A stretch of 64,000 bases of DNA from contig CM049322.1 of NCBI GenBank assembly GCA_026874595.1, positions 60,392,886-60,456,885 on the forward strand, read 5' to 3'. A program made the translations under genes and the position numbers. Every line of letters begins with the position of its first letter. Positions within the stretch are counted from its first letter, which is position 1. Shown piece after piece: positions 1 to 15,200 of this stretch. Source of the DNA: Sipunculus nudus (Eukaryota; Annelida; Sipuncula; Golfingiida; Sipunculidae). The notes under the pieces are model-generated. The model searched no databases. It saw only the letters and a program-made list of their open reading frames with translations, and had not been told where the DNA came from.

Positions 1-2950
1 AGACCTTGTAGCATCTTTACCATGGAGAGATACACCACTGGGACACATACCCTTACCACGATCAGGCAGACCTTGTAGCATCTTTACCATGGAGAGATAC
101 ACCACTGGGACACATACCCTTACCACGATCAGGCAGACCTTGTAGGATCTTTACTGTGGAGAGATACACCACTGGGCCACATACCCTTACCACGATCCGG
201 CAGATCTTGTAGCATCTTTACCATGGAGAGATACACCACTGGGCCACATACCCTTACCACAATCAGGCAGACCTTGTAGCATCTTTACTGTGGAGAGATA
301 CACCACTGGGCCACATACCCTTACCACGATCGGGCAGATCTTGTAGCATCTTAACTGTGGAGAGATACACCACTGGGCCACATGCCCTTACCACGATCGG
401 GCAGATCTTGTAGCATCTTTACCATGGAGAGATACACCACTGGGCCACATACCCTTACCACGATCGGGCAGATCTTGTAGCATCTTTACTGTGGAGAGAT
501 ACACCACTGGGCCACATACCCTTACCACGATCAGGCAGACCTTGTAGCATCTTTACTGTGGAGAGATACACCACTGGGCCACATACCCTTACCACGATCG
601 GGCAGACCTTGTAGCATCTTTACTGTGGAGAGATACACCACTGGGACACATACCCTTACCACGATCGGGCAGATCTTGTAGCATCTTTACTGTGGAGAGA
701 TACACCACTGGGACACATACCCTTACCACGATCAGGCAGACCTTGTAGCATCTTTACTGTGGAGAGATACACCACTGGGCCACATACCCTTACCACGATC
801 GGGCAGATCTTGTAGCATCTTTACTGTGGAGAGATACACCACTGGGCCACATACCCTTACCACGATCGGGCAGATCTTGTAGCATCTTTACTGTGGAGAG
901 ATACACCACTGGGCCACATACTCTTACCACGATCAGGCAGACCTTGTAGCATCCTTACTGTGGAGAGATACACCAGTGGGACACATACCCTTACCACGAT
1001 CAGGCAGACCTTGTAGCATCTTTACTGTGGAGAGATACACCACTGGGCCACATACCCTTACCACGATCGGGCAGATCTTGTAGCATCTTTACTGTGGAGA
1101 GATACACCACTGGGACACATACCCTTACCACGATCAGGCAGACCTTGTAGCATCTTTACTGTGGAGAGATACACCACTGGGCCACATACCCTTACCACGA
1201 TCAGCCAGACCTTGTAGCATCTTTACCATGGAGAGATACACCACTGGGCCACATACTCTTACCACGATCAGGCAGACCTTGTAGCATCTTTACTGTGGAG
1301 AGATACACCACTGGGACACATACCCTTACCACGATCGGGCAGATCTTGTAGCATCTTTACTGTGGAGAGATACACCACTGGGACACATACCCTTACCACG
1401 ATCGGGCAGATCTTGTAGCATCTTTACCATGGAGAGATACACCACTGGGCCACATACCCTTACCACAATCGGGCAGACCTTGTAGCATCTTTACTGTGGA
1501 GAGATACACCACTGGGACACATACCCTTACCACGATCAGGCAGACCTTGTAGCATCTTTACTGTGGAGAGATACACCACTGGGACACATACCCTTACCAC
1601 GATCAGGCAGATCTTGTAGCATCTTTACCGTGGAGAGATACACCACTCGGCCACATACCCTTACCACGATCGGGCAGACCTTGTAGCATCTTTACTGTGG
1701 AGAGATACACCACTGGGCCACATACCCTTACCACGATCAGGCAGACCTTGTAACATCTTTACTGTGGAGAGATACACCACTGGGACACATACCCTTACCA
1801 CGATCGGGCAGATCTTGTAGCATCTTTACTGTGGAGAGATACACCACTGGGACACATACCCTTACCACGATCGGGCAGATCTTGTAGCATCTTTACCATG
1901 GAGAGATACACCACTGGGCCACATACCCTTACCACAATCAGGCAGACCTTGTAGCATCTTTACTGTGGAGAGATACACCACTGGGACACATACCCTAACA
2001 ACGATCAGGCAGACCTTGTAGCATCTTTACTGTAGAGAGATACACCACTGGGACACATACCCTTACCACGATCAGGCAGACCTTGTAGCATCTTTACTGT
2101 GGAGAGATACACCACTGGGACACATACCCTTACCACGATCAGGCAGACCTTGTAGCATCTTTACTGTGGAGAGATACACCACTGGGACACATACCCTTAC
2201 CACGATCAGGCAGACCTTGTAGCATCTTTACCGTGGAGAGATACACCACTGGGCCACATACCCTTACCACGATCAGGCAGACCTTGTAGCATCTTTACTG
2301 TGGAGAGATACACCACTGGGACACATACCCTTACCACGATCAGGCAGACCTTGTAGCATCTTTACCGTGGAGAGATACACCACTGGGACACATACCCTTA
2401 CCACGATCAGGCAGACCTTGTAGCATCTTTACTGTGGAGAGATACACCACTGGGCCACATACTCTTACCACGATCGGGCAGATCTTGTAGCATCTTTACT
2501 GTGGAGAGATACACCACTGGGACACATACCCTTACCACGATCAGGCAGACCTTGTAGCATCTTTACTGTGGAGAGATACACCACTGGGCCACATACTCTT
2601 ACCACGATCGGGCAGATCTTGTAGCATCTTTACTGTGGAGAGATACACCACTGGGACACATACCCTTACCACGATCAGGCAGACCTTGTAGCATCTTTAC
2701 CATGGAGAGATACACCACTGGGACACATACCCTTACCACGATCAGGCAGACCTTGTAGCATCTTTACCATGGAGAGATACACCACTGGGACACATTCTCT
2801 TACCACGATCGGGCAGATCTTGTAGCATCTTTACTGTGGAGAGATACACCACTGGGACACATACCCTTACCACGATCAGGCAGACCTTGTAGCATCTTTA
2901 CTGTGGAGAGATACACCACTGGGCCACATACCCTTACCACGATCAGGCAG
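1..2950. repeat. 67-bp satellite array, about 44 copies (delta-COP intron 11)
   Basis: Head-to-tail 67-bp units containing CTTGTAGCATCTTTAC, GGAGAGATACACCACTGGG and CATACCCTTACCACGATC. Copies differ at a few recurring sites (CTG/CCA, GGGACAC/GGGCCAC, ATCAGG/ATCGGG, GACC/GATC), showing homogenisation. The array continues past base 1. It starts 59 nt inside intron 11. On the gene strand each unit holds a donor-like GTG/gtaagg and an acceptor-like ctccacag. It does not encode a credible protein. Confidence 0.97.
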
Positions 2951-3009
2951 ACTCCTTGTTATATCTAGACTCACTAGGACTTAACTATAAATGACAGCTG
3001 GCCACTCAC

Positions 3010-3214
3010 CTCTATATCACAATAAGATTTCTTGGACATAAAGGAGACATTAACTGGGAAGAAATCGTCAGGATGACCATTAATGCTGAACTCCATGGTT
3101 GCGATTTTGTTGCTGTCATCCATGACAGCCAGCTGCCACTCCAGCATGCTCTTGCGGCTGTCGTGGTGGTACTCCCCATCACATTCATTAACTACTGGCG
3201 CCCCCACACCTGAC
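3010..3214 (-). CDS. ARCN1: delta-COP exon 11, mu-homology domain; last exon present
   Basis: Acceptor tctccag, donor gtgagt after ATAGAG; 205 nt (1 + 68 codons). It encodes [38 protein letters not shown] and KKSYCDIE, matching animal delta-COP closely. The open frame continues 16 codons into the intron before a stop, but the consensus donor sits where conserved sequence ends. A final exon for the C-terminus is therefore expected outside the window. Confidence 0.96.
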
Positions 3215-6200
3215 CTGGAGAATCAATGAAATATATTTCATGGGACTGATCTGCCAATCAAATAAAGACCATATGACTGATCTGCTAATCAAATGACAAG
3301 GTTTTAACAGCCTCTTACAAAATGTTTTTCCTTTATCGTAATGTTTAGTTCAAATTCTTTATTTTTAAATTAACAAAAATTCACTTTGGACATTCATGTC
3401 ATTTTAACATTTAACACTGTTATATGATGGTGAACTGTCAATATTATTAATTTTGCAAAACCTGTCTTATCACTTCTCTTAAACAGTTTTCTTAACATTC
3501 TGATTAGTCAGGCCCTCCGGGAGAGCTACACAATGAGAGAGGCTGTTCTCTTCAAGTTGTTATAGGTTTAAACACACTGGCAGATCTGAGTTGCATGATA
3601 TGATAGATTAAAGTTGTAATGTAACCTGTGTGGTACTTATGGTAGTGATATGACAGATTATAGTTGTAATGTGAACCATGTGGTACTTACAGCAGTAGCA
3701 TGACAGATTAGTTATATTGTGAACTGTGTGGTACTTACAGCAGTGGTATGACAGATTATAATTATACAGTGGAGAGCTGTTCATCTGAACACCGTTTAGC
3801 TGTAAAACCATTTATCAGTAATTGAACCTAGAGAACCAAAATAATGACCTTTTATCCTAAATTTCTGTGACAAAACTAAACCACCCATTCATTTAAGCAG
3901 TTAAATGTCTGAAAACTACCACCAGTCAGGTCCCCAAATTTACCTTTTTTCGTGCCTAGTACCGGGTTGTTCACACCGGTAAACCATCCGGCAATGACAG
4001 CATGTAGATTCTGTGCTGATAAAGTATGACTATGATACGCTCAAACTTTTACTCATCTGAGCAGTTTCACACTGGAAGCAAATCTGTTATATAACCTTAA
4101 TCGTTTATGTTGTTCATTCACAATTTAGCAACCCTTTACCTGGAAAACACCAACCACAGCACTCAAGTTTCATGTCAGATGGAGTTGGTGTCTCGCAAGC
4201 TCAAGCGACATGTCCTGTCACTTGAAAGCAAGTGCTTTTTTTCTTAGGCATTTGGAGATACTTGACTGAATTGCCTGTGGCCAGAGAGTTCAATGTAGTT
4301 GAAAATATAATATTAATATTTACTTTGATGAACGTTTGATTTGTTCAATTGGTGTGAGTAAACTTGCATTTATCCCATATTATTCCGTTCCGGATTCTTT
4401 TTTTGGTACTCTGAATGCTAACTGACACCGTGCCCCTATTTATAGTAGTAATATCAGGCTGATGGTATTGATGCCACGATGGTACTTAACACATGACCTT
4501 TCATCCGAGCGTTTGCTTAACCGAACAAAAACCTTGTCCCCTGCAATAATCGGATGAATGACCCTCCACTGTAACTGTACTGGTGAACCAGGTGGTACTT
4601 ACAGCAGCACTTTGGTATGACGGATTATAGTTGTATCAGGAACTGTGTGGTACTTACAGCAGTGTTACGACAGATTATAGTTGTATCAGGAACTGTGTGG
4701 TACTTACAGCAGCACTTTGGTATGACAAATTATAGTTGTATCAGGAACTGTGTGGTACTTGCGGCAGTGTTACGACAGATTATAGTTGTATCAGGAACTG
4801 TGTGTTACTTACAGCAGTGTTACGACAGATTATAGTTGTATCAGAAACTGTGTGGTACTTACAGCAGTGTTACGACAGATTATAGTTGTATCAGGAACTG
4901 TGTGGTACTTACAGCAGTGTTACGACAGATTATAGTTGTATCAGGAAATGTGTGGTACTTACAGCAGCACTTTAGTATGACAGATTATAGTTGTATCAGG
5001 AACTGTGTGGTACTTGCAGCAGTGTTACGACAGATTATAGTTGTATCAGGAACTGTGTGGTACTTACAGCAGTGTTACGACAGATTATAGTTGTATCAGG
5101 AACTGTGTGGTACTTACAGCAGTGTTACGACAGATTATAGTTGTATCAGGAACTGTGTGGTACTTACAGCAGCACTTTAGTATGACAGATTATAGTTGTA
5201 TCAGGAACTGTGTGGTACTTGCAGCAGTGTTACGACAGATTATAGTTGTATCAGGAACTGTGTGGTACTTACAGCAGTGTTACGACAGATTATAGTTGTA
5301 TCAGGAACTGTGTGGTACTTACAGCAGCACTTTAGTATGACAGATTATAGTTGTATCAGGAACTGTGTGGTACTTGCAGCAGTGTTACGACAGATTATAG
5401 TTGTATCAGGAACTGTGTGGTACTTACAGCAGTGTTACGACAGATTATAGTTGTATCAGGAACTGTGTGGTACTTACAGCAGCACTTTAGTATGACAGAT
5501 TATAGTTGTATCAGGAACTGTGTGGTACTTGCAGCAGTGTTACGACAGATTATAGTTGTATCAGGAACTGTGTGGTACGTACAGCAGTGTTACGACAGAT
5601 TATAGTTGTATCAGGAAATGTGTGGTACTTACAGCAGCACTTTGGTATGACAGATTATAGTTGTATCAGGAACTGTGTGGTACTTACAGCAGTGTTACGA
5701 CAGATTATAGTTGTATCAGGAACTGTGTGGTACTTACAGCAGTGTTACGACAGATTATAGTTGTATCAGGAACTGTGTGGTACTTACAGCAGTGTTACGA
5801 CAGATTATAGTTGTATCAGGAACTGTGTGGTACTTACAGCAGTGTTACGACAGATTATAGTTGTATCAGGAACTGTGTGGTACTTACAGCAGTGTTACGA
5901 CAGATTATAGTTGTATCAGGAACTGTGTGGTACTTACAGCAGTGTTACGACAGATTATAGTTGTATCAGGAACTGTGTGGTACTTACAGCAGTGTTACGA
6001 CAGATTATAGTTGTATCAGGAACTGTATGGTACTTACAGCAGCACTGTGGTATGACAGATTATAGTTGTATCAGGAACTGTGTGGTACTTACAGCAGTGT
6101 TACGACAGATTATAGTTGTATCAGGAACTGTGTGGTACTTACAGCAGTGTTACGACAGATTATAGTTGTATCAGGAACTGTGTGGTACTTACAGCAGTGT

Positions 6201-9200
6201 TACGACAGATTATAGTTGTATCAGGAACTGTGTGGTACTTACAGCAGTGTTACAACAGATTATAGTTGTATCAGGAACTGTGTGGTACTTACAGCAGTGT
6301 TCCAACAGATTATAGTTGTTTAATGACCTGTGGTACTTACGGCAGTGGTATGTTAATAACGACATCATTTAGCTCCATGTCTGTTTGCTTCATCTCACAC
6401 TCGATGTTCACATCACATCCCGTCCCTGTCTCATTCGGCCAACAGTTAACTGTAACCAGAAAACAGTTCAGTTAAAACACTTAAAAACTCCAATGCCTTT
6501 CCACAATAATTACCCACTACTTAAATTTTCTTTCAATTTTCTGATAACAAAGTCTTTAAAATCAACACTTTAACAGCCATAACAGGATAACATGAGAGTT
6601 GCGCTCCCAATATGCAAACCCACCATGGTGCAAGTTAATCCTTAAATAACTTTTATGAAATTCTATATTAGAGAGGTCACTAAAACATAGCATGTCCCCA
6701 TTTTCCTACAAGGTATCAGGAGTGAATGCATGAAAGGTACCAAGTCTGAAGCTTCAATGTTCTCTTTGTTCTGACATTGTATAGTGACTGTCACAATTCT
6801 ACACTGAATTTGATCCAAATAAATCACAGTTGGTAGCAAGTATGAAGTGAGCAGGACAACAGATAGATGTAGTTGGTAGCAAGTATGAAGTGAGCAGGAC
6901 AACAGATAGATGTACGGTGACAATGTGTAGACATATCATGGCACTGTGTAGATGTAATGTGACGTGTAGGCATAACATGACAATGTGTAGACATAATGTG
7001 ACAATGTGTGGACACAATGTGACAATGTGTGGACATAATGTGACAATGTGTGGACATAATGTGACAATGTGTGGACATAATGTGACAATGTGTGGACATA
7101 ACATGACAATGTGTGGACATAACGTGACAATGTGTGGACATAACGTAACAATGTGTGGACATAATGTGACAATGTGTGGACAAAATGTGACAATGTGTGG
7201 ACATAATGTGACAATGTGTGGACATAATGTGACAATGTGTGGACATAACATGACAATGTGTGGACATAATGTGACAATGTGTGGACATAATGTGACAATG
7301 TGTGGACATAGTGTAACAATGTGTAGACATAATGTGACAATGTGTGGACATAGTGTAACAATGTGTAGACATAATGTGACAATGTGTGGACATAGTGTGA
7401 CAATGTGTGGACATAGTGTGACAATGTGTGTACAAAGTGTGAAAATGTGTAGACTAGTAGTGGGCCGATCATCAAGTTTTTAGAAAGTCAGTCGGTTTGC
7501 TGCAACTTTCAAGCGCTCTAGGCAACTATTCTATTACATCATACTCATGATTGTTATTACCAGAATTTCTTTAAGTTATAGGCAAAAATTACTCTTCCAT
7601 TTTTAACAACATTCCGTGCTACATTTAATGAGTCTGTGTTCCCAAATAACCTCCGTATATAACTGAGTATGACACGGTAGATGAGAGAATGGAGGACTTA
7701 TTAAACCTCTGTGAACTGCTAGGGAGCTGCAGAATTAGTGCAGAGTCTTCTAACGAGATGTTCATTGCAAAATATGGGCGGTATGGCGTTTAAATGCTCC
7801 AGGTCTATGCCAATTTTGCAAGATTCTCCTATAAATAATCTCATCAGCTGAGGTCAGGTACCGCAGCCAAATGAGTAATTATATTTTTAGCTTTCAATTA
7901 CTTATTTTTTTATTTTTACCAAAAATTATGTGGGCCTGTAATTTTTCTGGCAGGCCTGTGACACCAGTATGCATGTCGGCAGTCATAATTGTTATAAAAT
8001 AAAAGTCCTGGTAGTGAAGTTGAAATGATATGCGGGAGTATTCATGAGAGCCAGCAAGTAGATGTCCTGGACTGTGGTTTAATTCTTGATTATTATAATT
8101 AATTAAAATGAAACTTTGAATAGCCTATCTTAGTGATAAAAGGAAAATATAAAAAAGGCAAGAACATCTTTTCGTCAGGTAGAATTTCTAAGACATGCGG
8201 GCTGGGTTAAGAGAGTACAGTTTCACAGATGATTGCACATTTCTTTATATTTGTCTGAACCGATTAATAATCAATCATCGATCGGTTTGCCCAAACCGAT
8301 GATTGATTATGAAAAAGGAACCGACTCCCACCACTAGTGTAGACATAACGTGATAATGTGTGGACATAACGTGGCAAATGTGCAGACAAAATGTGACAAT
8401 GTGTAGACATAGCGTGACAATGATTAGATGTAACGTGACTATGTGTAGACCTACTCGCTAGCGGCATCATGTCATCATCCTGTGTCTGGTACCTCCATTT
8501 GAGGATGCCTAAGTCTTGGTTCAGAGGGAACGGTTTAGAGGGGTTCTTAGGCTGAATGATGGACTGTGCCAAAAATGTTTTCTTGTCTACATTTGGATGT
8601 GTCTGCAATAACCAGAAAACAAACATTTAACATGTGTATACAAAATTCAAAGGGCTTATGCACAAGCAATGTGTTAAGCTGAGCTTGACACGGATGGAAC
8701 TGACATGGGTTACTCCAAACAAGGGACCTATTGGTCATGGCGCTCAGCTGTTATATATGATAAAAAAATATGATTTAGAAATGAGGCACATGCTGGTTTT
8801 ATGTGGTAATAAAAATAAGCTGTATTATGAGTTGTTGTTGTTTAGCTTATGTATGATTTTGATAGTACCTTTGGAGACAGGAAAGAGGATTAATTTCATT
8901 TATTTTATTAACAAATGGAGTGCGATTGTCACACAGATTTTGACTTGGCCATATAACTTATAAGCAGAACATATAATATAAGAGTTTAACTATTTATTAA
9001 AAAAATTACAAATATTGTCCCAAATATAATTTTTATTAAAAATAATAAGAGAATAGTATGATTTTTTCAAATAAAATATAACTGAAATGATTATTAAAAT
9101 AATATTAAAGAATATATTCATGAATGCATTCATTAATACATTTTGAAAGTATTTGCACTGGTATTCATATACTTTCATTTTTACCTGAATTCCCATTCTA

Positions 9201-12200
9201 TGAAAGAAATTTTATAATGGAGTACATATTCATATTCGTGTTTAAATACAATTGCAAAGTATTCACACCATGTCTGGTATTTATTCAGTTTTCACCAAAC
9301 AATGATGTTGAGAATCCAGAATAAACAAAATTCACACATTTAAATAATGATCATCAGTACCTCGTTTTATGGCTTTTATTTATATTTAAAAAAAATGTAA
9401 TATATTCATTTTGGACTAATTTCACATCAATGTACTAACTATAGACACAGTAGGAATCTAGATAATAATATTATCAACTGCATCTTTGTCTATCATTAAT
9501 TTCCTTCATATGATCCCTAATGATAAGTAATGAATAATATGATTTACTTTTTTATCATTAAAATTGAACTGAAAAATACCATAGGTGACTGCATTGTGTT
9601 ATTTGGAATACGTGACATTCTATCCATCGATACAAGATTCTTATATCATCGGTAACTGCAAGTTAATTTCCTGTTATTAATAACTAACAAATTCCTTTTC
9701 TATTTTTCTTTAATTTGTTATTAAAAACCAATGAAAATTGATTAATTTATTGTTTATTGTTACGTTGTTGGTTAAAACTACTAGATGAGTTGGGTTGGAC
9801 ACCTGGATCAACTGTGGCTGGCCATTATATAATAAGCTGCCTGGAGCCCCAGTTTATGCCTCGCCTCAAGCATGTATAATTTGCTGAAAATTCAACAAGG
9901 TCAACATACAGGTGACTCAAGAGTGGCTGGAGAGAGCCAGGGTCTGACATGGCCTCATAAAAACATAAATAATAGCTACAATTTTTGGCCAATTTCTTTC
10001 AGCTTTTTAAACTTAAAAGCTGAAATCTCTATGTGTGCATGATATGAAAATTATATCAACAGTGCTTACAGGAAACAAACATGCCATGGTCAAAGTTGGG
10101 CAAAATTTAAGGTACTAATTTTATATTTACACTAATAACTTATAAAATTTGAAAAATTCAGAACTAATTTTTGGTATTCAATTGAATCTTGATTAAATAA
10201 GGTTACATCCCTGACAAAAAATCTCTAACTTCAGCAATCCTCTTGTTAAGGGAGAAAATATATTTCTTGATTTTTTACAAAGTGCATTATGTTTGGGCCC
10301 ATAACTTAAAACAATTACTCAATACTGACATCATTTCTGGCATGTGAATAGAGAATGTATAGAAAAATATGTATATTATATATGATTAAAGTCAGATCAG
10401 TGGTTTTGATATTAGGCAGTCTTAAAGTGTAACAATGGGTTTTTAATGGAAAAATGAAGTTTTCATTAATATCTCGAAGGTATTAAGTCCTAGTGACCAA
10501 ATTCTTGGCATGGTAGGGGATTTTTGAGACATCTAATTGCATGCCAAATTTTAGGAACTGAGAGCTGAAGCTGGGGAGCTGAGCACTTGCAAACTGCATG
10601 ACACTAGCTTGATGTAAACAATATGTTACATGGTGCTTGAAAACTTGAATAAATCCACAGTTTTTGATCAACTGGTTTCAAATTTTTGGTGTTTACAGAC
10701 AAAATGCTAAAAAAAACATGCTGTGAAAATTAAACCCACAGTACTTACAGGAAAAAAACGTGCCATGGTCAAAGTCAGGCAAAATTTAAGGTACCAATTT
10801 TTTATTTTTGTCAATATTTTAAAAAATTTAAAAGATTTTGATCTAATTTTGGGTATACAGTGTAATTTTGATTAATTAAAGTTATATTACTGGAAAAAAA
10901 GTCCATAGCTTCAACATGTTTTGTGTTAAGTGATCAAATATCTTGCCTGATTTTTTTACAAAATGCATTATGTTTTCGCCCATAATTTTTTTAAATTATA
11001 TAATACAGAAATAATTTCTAGCATGTACATAGGAACTATATAGAGGAATATTTATGGTAAATATGAGGAAAAACAGATGAGTGGTTTTGATATTAGGCAG
11101 TCCTGAAGTGTGAAAATAGGTTTTTAATAAAAAATTGAGGTTTTTCCTTAATTTCTCAAAGGAATGAAGTCGCAAAGACCCAGTTTTTGGCTTGGTAGGA
11201 GATCTTGGGAAAATCTAACATTATGCCAAATTTTGGATTCCTAGGTCTTACGGTTTCAAAACGTGCCACATCTACGGACGGACGGACGGACGACGGACAA
11301 TGGACCACGACTATAGCTCAGATGACTTATAGTCAGCTGAGCTAAAAAACAGTGGTTGCTACATGAAGAACTCTTCAAGTAACAGACAGGGGCTGTTCCA
11401 ATTTAATCCTTGACAAGGTAACACCAAGTTGAGAGGATAGAGCACAGCCAGTGGTGACTTCCCTAAGTCAAGGTGAACAGATATAGCACAGTTAGTGGAT
11501 ACCTACATTAGTCGAAGTAAATGGATAGAGCACAGTCAGTGGTGACCTAAATTAGTCTAAGATGAATGGATAGAGCAGTCAGAGGTGACCTACATTAGTC
11601 AAGGTGAATGGATAGAGCAGTCAGTGGTGACCATCATGAGTCAAGGTGAATGGATAGAGCACAGTCAGTGGTGACCTACATTAGTCAAGGTGAATGGATA
11701 GAGCACAGTAAGCGGTGACCTACATTAGTCAAGGTGAATGGATATAGAGCACAGTCAGTGGTGACCTACATTAGTCAAGGTGAATGGATAGAGCACAGTC
11801 AGTGGTGACCATCATTATTCAAGGTGAATGGATAGAGCACAGTCAGTGGTGACCTTCATTATTCAAGGTGAATGGATATAGAGCACAGTCAGTGGTGACC
11901 TACATTAGTCAAGGTGAATGGATAGAGCACAGTCAGTGGTGACCTATATTAGTCAAGGTGAATGGATATAGAGCACAGTCAGTGGTGACCTTCATTAGTC
12001 AAGGTGAATGGATATAGAGCACAGTCAGTGGTGACCTACATTATTCAAGGTGAATGGATAAAGCACAGTCAGTGGTGACCTACATTATTCAAGGTGAATG
12101 GATAGAGCACAGTCAGTGGTGACCTACATTAGTCAAGGTGAATGGATAGAGCACAGTCAGTGGTGACCTACATTATTCAAGGTGAACGGATAGAGCACAG

Positions 12201-15200
12201 TCAGTGGTGACCTACATTAGTCAAGGTGAATGGATAGAGCACAGTCAGTGGTGACCTACATTAGTCAAGGTGAATGGATATAGAGCACAGTCAGTGGTGA
12301 CCTATATTAGTCAAGGTGAATGGATATAGAGCCCAGTCAGTGGTGACCTACATTAGTCAAGGTGAATGGATATAGAGCACAGTCAGTGGTGACCTACATA
12401 AGTCAAGGTGAATGGATATAGAGCACAGTCAGTGGTGACCTACATAAGTCAAGGTGAATGGATAGAGCACAGTCAGTGGTGACCTACATTATTCAAGGTG
12501 AATGGATATAGAGCACAGTCAGTGGTGACCTAAATTAGTCAAGGTGAATGGATATAGAGCACAGTCAGTGGTGACCTACATTATTCAAGGTGAATGGATA
12601 GAGCACAGTCAGTGGTGACCTACATTAGTCAAGGTGAATGGATATAGAGCACAGTCAGTGGTGACCTACATTAGTCAAGGTGAATGGATAGAGCACAGTC
12701 AGTGGTGACCTACATTAGTCAAGGTGAATGGATAGAGCACAGTCAGTGGTGACCTACATTAGTCAAGGTGAATGGATAGAGCACAGTCAGTGGTGACCTA
12801 CATTAGTCAAGGTGAATGGATAGAGCACAGTCAGTGGTGACCTACATTAGTCAAGGTGAATGGATATAGAGCACAGTCAGTGGTGACCTACATTAGTCAA
12901 GGTGAATGGATATAGAGCACAGTCATAGGTGACCTACATTAGTCAAGGTGAATGGATATAGAGCACAGTCAGTGGTGACCTACATTAGTCAAGGTGAATG
13001 GATAGAGCACAGTCAGTGGTGACCTACATTAGTCAAGGTGAATGGATAGAGCACAGTCAGTGGTGACCTATATTAGTCAAGGTGAATGGATATAGAGCAC
13101 AGTCAGTGGTGACCTATATTAGTCAAGGTGAATGGATAGAGCACAGTCAGTGGTGACCTACATTAGTCAAGGTGAATGGATATAGAGCACAGTCAGTGGT
13201 GACCTTCATTAGTCAAGGTGAATGGATATAGAGCACAGTCAGTGGTGACCTACATTAGTCAAGGTGAATGGATATAGAGCACAGTCAGTGGTGACCTTCA
13301 TTAGTCAAGGTGAATGGATAGAGCACAGTCAGTGGTGACCTACATTAGTCAAGGTGAATGGATAGAGCACAGTCAGTGGTGACCTACATTATTCAAGGTG
13401 AATGGATATAGAGCACAGTCAGTGGTGACCTACATAAGTCAAGGTGAATGGATATAGAGCACAGTCAGTGGTGACCTACATAAGTCAAGGTGAATGGATA
13501 GAGCACAGTCAGTGGTGACCTACATTATTCAAGGTGAATGGATATAGAGCACAGTCAGTGGTGACCTACATTAGTCAAGGTGAATGGATATAGAGCACAG
13601 TCAGTGGTGACCTACATTATTCAAGGTGAATGGATAGAGCACAGTCAGTGGTGACCTACATTAGTCAAGGTGAATGGATATAGAGCACAGTCAGTGGTGA
13701 CCTACATTAGTCAAGGTGAATGGATAGAGCACAGTCAGTGGTGACCTACATTAGTCAAGGTGAATTGATAGAGCACAGTCAGTGATGACCTACATTAGTC
13801 AAGGTGAATGGATAGAGCACAGTCAGTGGTGACCTACATTAGTCAAGGTGAATGGATAGAGCACAGTCAGTGGTGACCTACATTAGTCAAGGTGAATGGA
13901 TATAGAGCACAGTCAGTGGTGACCTACATTAGTCAAGGTGAATGGATATAGAGCACAGTCATAGGTGACCTACATTAGTCAAGGTGAATGGATATAGAGC
14001 ACAGTCAGTGGTGACCTATATTAGTCAAGGTGAATGGATAGAGCACAGTCAGTGGTGACCTACATTAGTCAAGGTGAATGGATAGAGCACAGTCAGTGGT
14101 GACCTATATTAGTCAAGGTGAATGGATATAGAGCACAGTCAGTGGTGACCTACATTAGTCAAGGTGAATGGATATAGAGCACAGTCATAGGTGACCTACA
14201 TTAGTCAAGGTGAATGGATATAGAGCACAGTCAGTGGTGACCTATATTAGTCAAGGTGAATGGATAGAGCACAGTCAGTGGTGACCTACATTAGTCAAGG
14301 TGAATGGATAGAGCACAGTCAGTGGTGACCTATATTAGTCAAGGTGAATGGATATAGAGCACAGTCAGTGGTGACCTATATTAGTCAAGGTGAATGGATA
14401 GAGCACAGTCAGTGGTGACCTACATTAGTCAAGGTGAATGGATATAGAGCACAGTCAGTGGTGACCTTCATTAGTCAAGGTGAATGGATATAGAGCACAG
14501 TCAGTGGTGACCTTCAATAGTCAAGGTGAATGGATATAGAGCACAGTCAGTGGTGACCTTCATTAGTCAAGGTGAATGGATAGAGCACAGTCAGTGGTGA
14601 CCTACATTAGTCAAGGTGAATGGATAGAGCACAGTCAGTGGTGACCTACATTAGTCAAGGTGAATGTATATAGAGCACAGTCAGTGGTGACCTATATTAG
14701 TCAAGGTGAATGGATAGAGCACAGTCAGTGGTGACCTACATTAGTCAAGGTGAATGGATATAGAGCACAGTCAGTGGTGACCTACATTAGTCAAGGTGAA
14801 TGGATATAGAGCACAGTCAGTGGTGACCTTCATTAGTCAAGGTGAATGGATAGAGCACAGTCAGTGGTGACCTACATTAGTCAAGGTGAATGGATAGAGC
14901 ACAGTCAGTGGTGACCTACATTAGTCAAGGTGAATGGATATAGAGCACAGTCAGTGGTGACCTATATTAGTCAAGGTGAATGGATAGAGCACAGTCAGTG
15001 GTGACCTACATTAGTCAAGGTGAATGGATATAGAGCACAGTCAGTGGTGACCTTCATTAGTCAAGGTGAATGGATATAGAGCACAGTCAGTGGTGACCTA
15101 CATTAGTCAAGGTGAATGGATATAGAGCACAGTCAGTGGTGACCTTCATTAGTCAAGGTAAATGGATAGAGCACAGTCAGTGGTGACCTACATTAGTCAA

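Noticed and set aside
4617-6475. Series of overlapping 84-codon ORFs at 155-bp steps
   Set aside because: Shadow of the 50/55-bp array; the stops recur with the higher-order period.
6824-7483. Long ORFs on both strands (up to 203 codons) with Cys/His periodicity resembling zinc fingers
   Set aside because: The 21-bp unit is seven codons, so all frames stay open; the Cys/His spacing is that of the repeat, and units touch the delta-COP donor.
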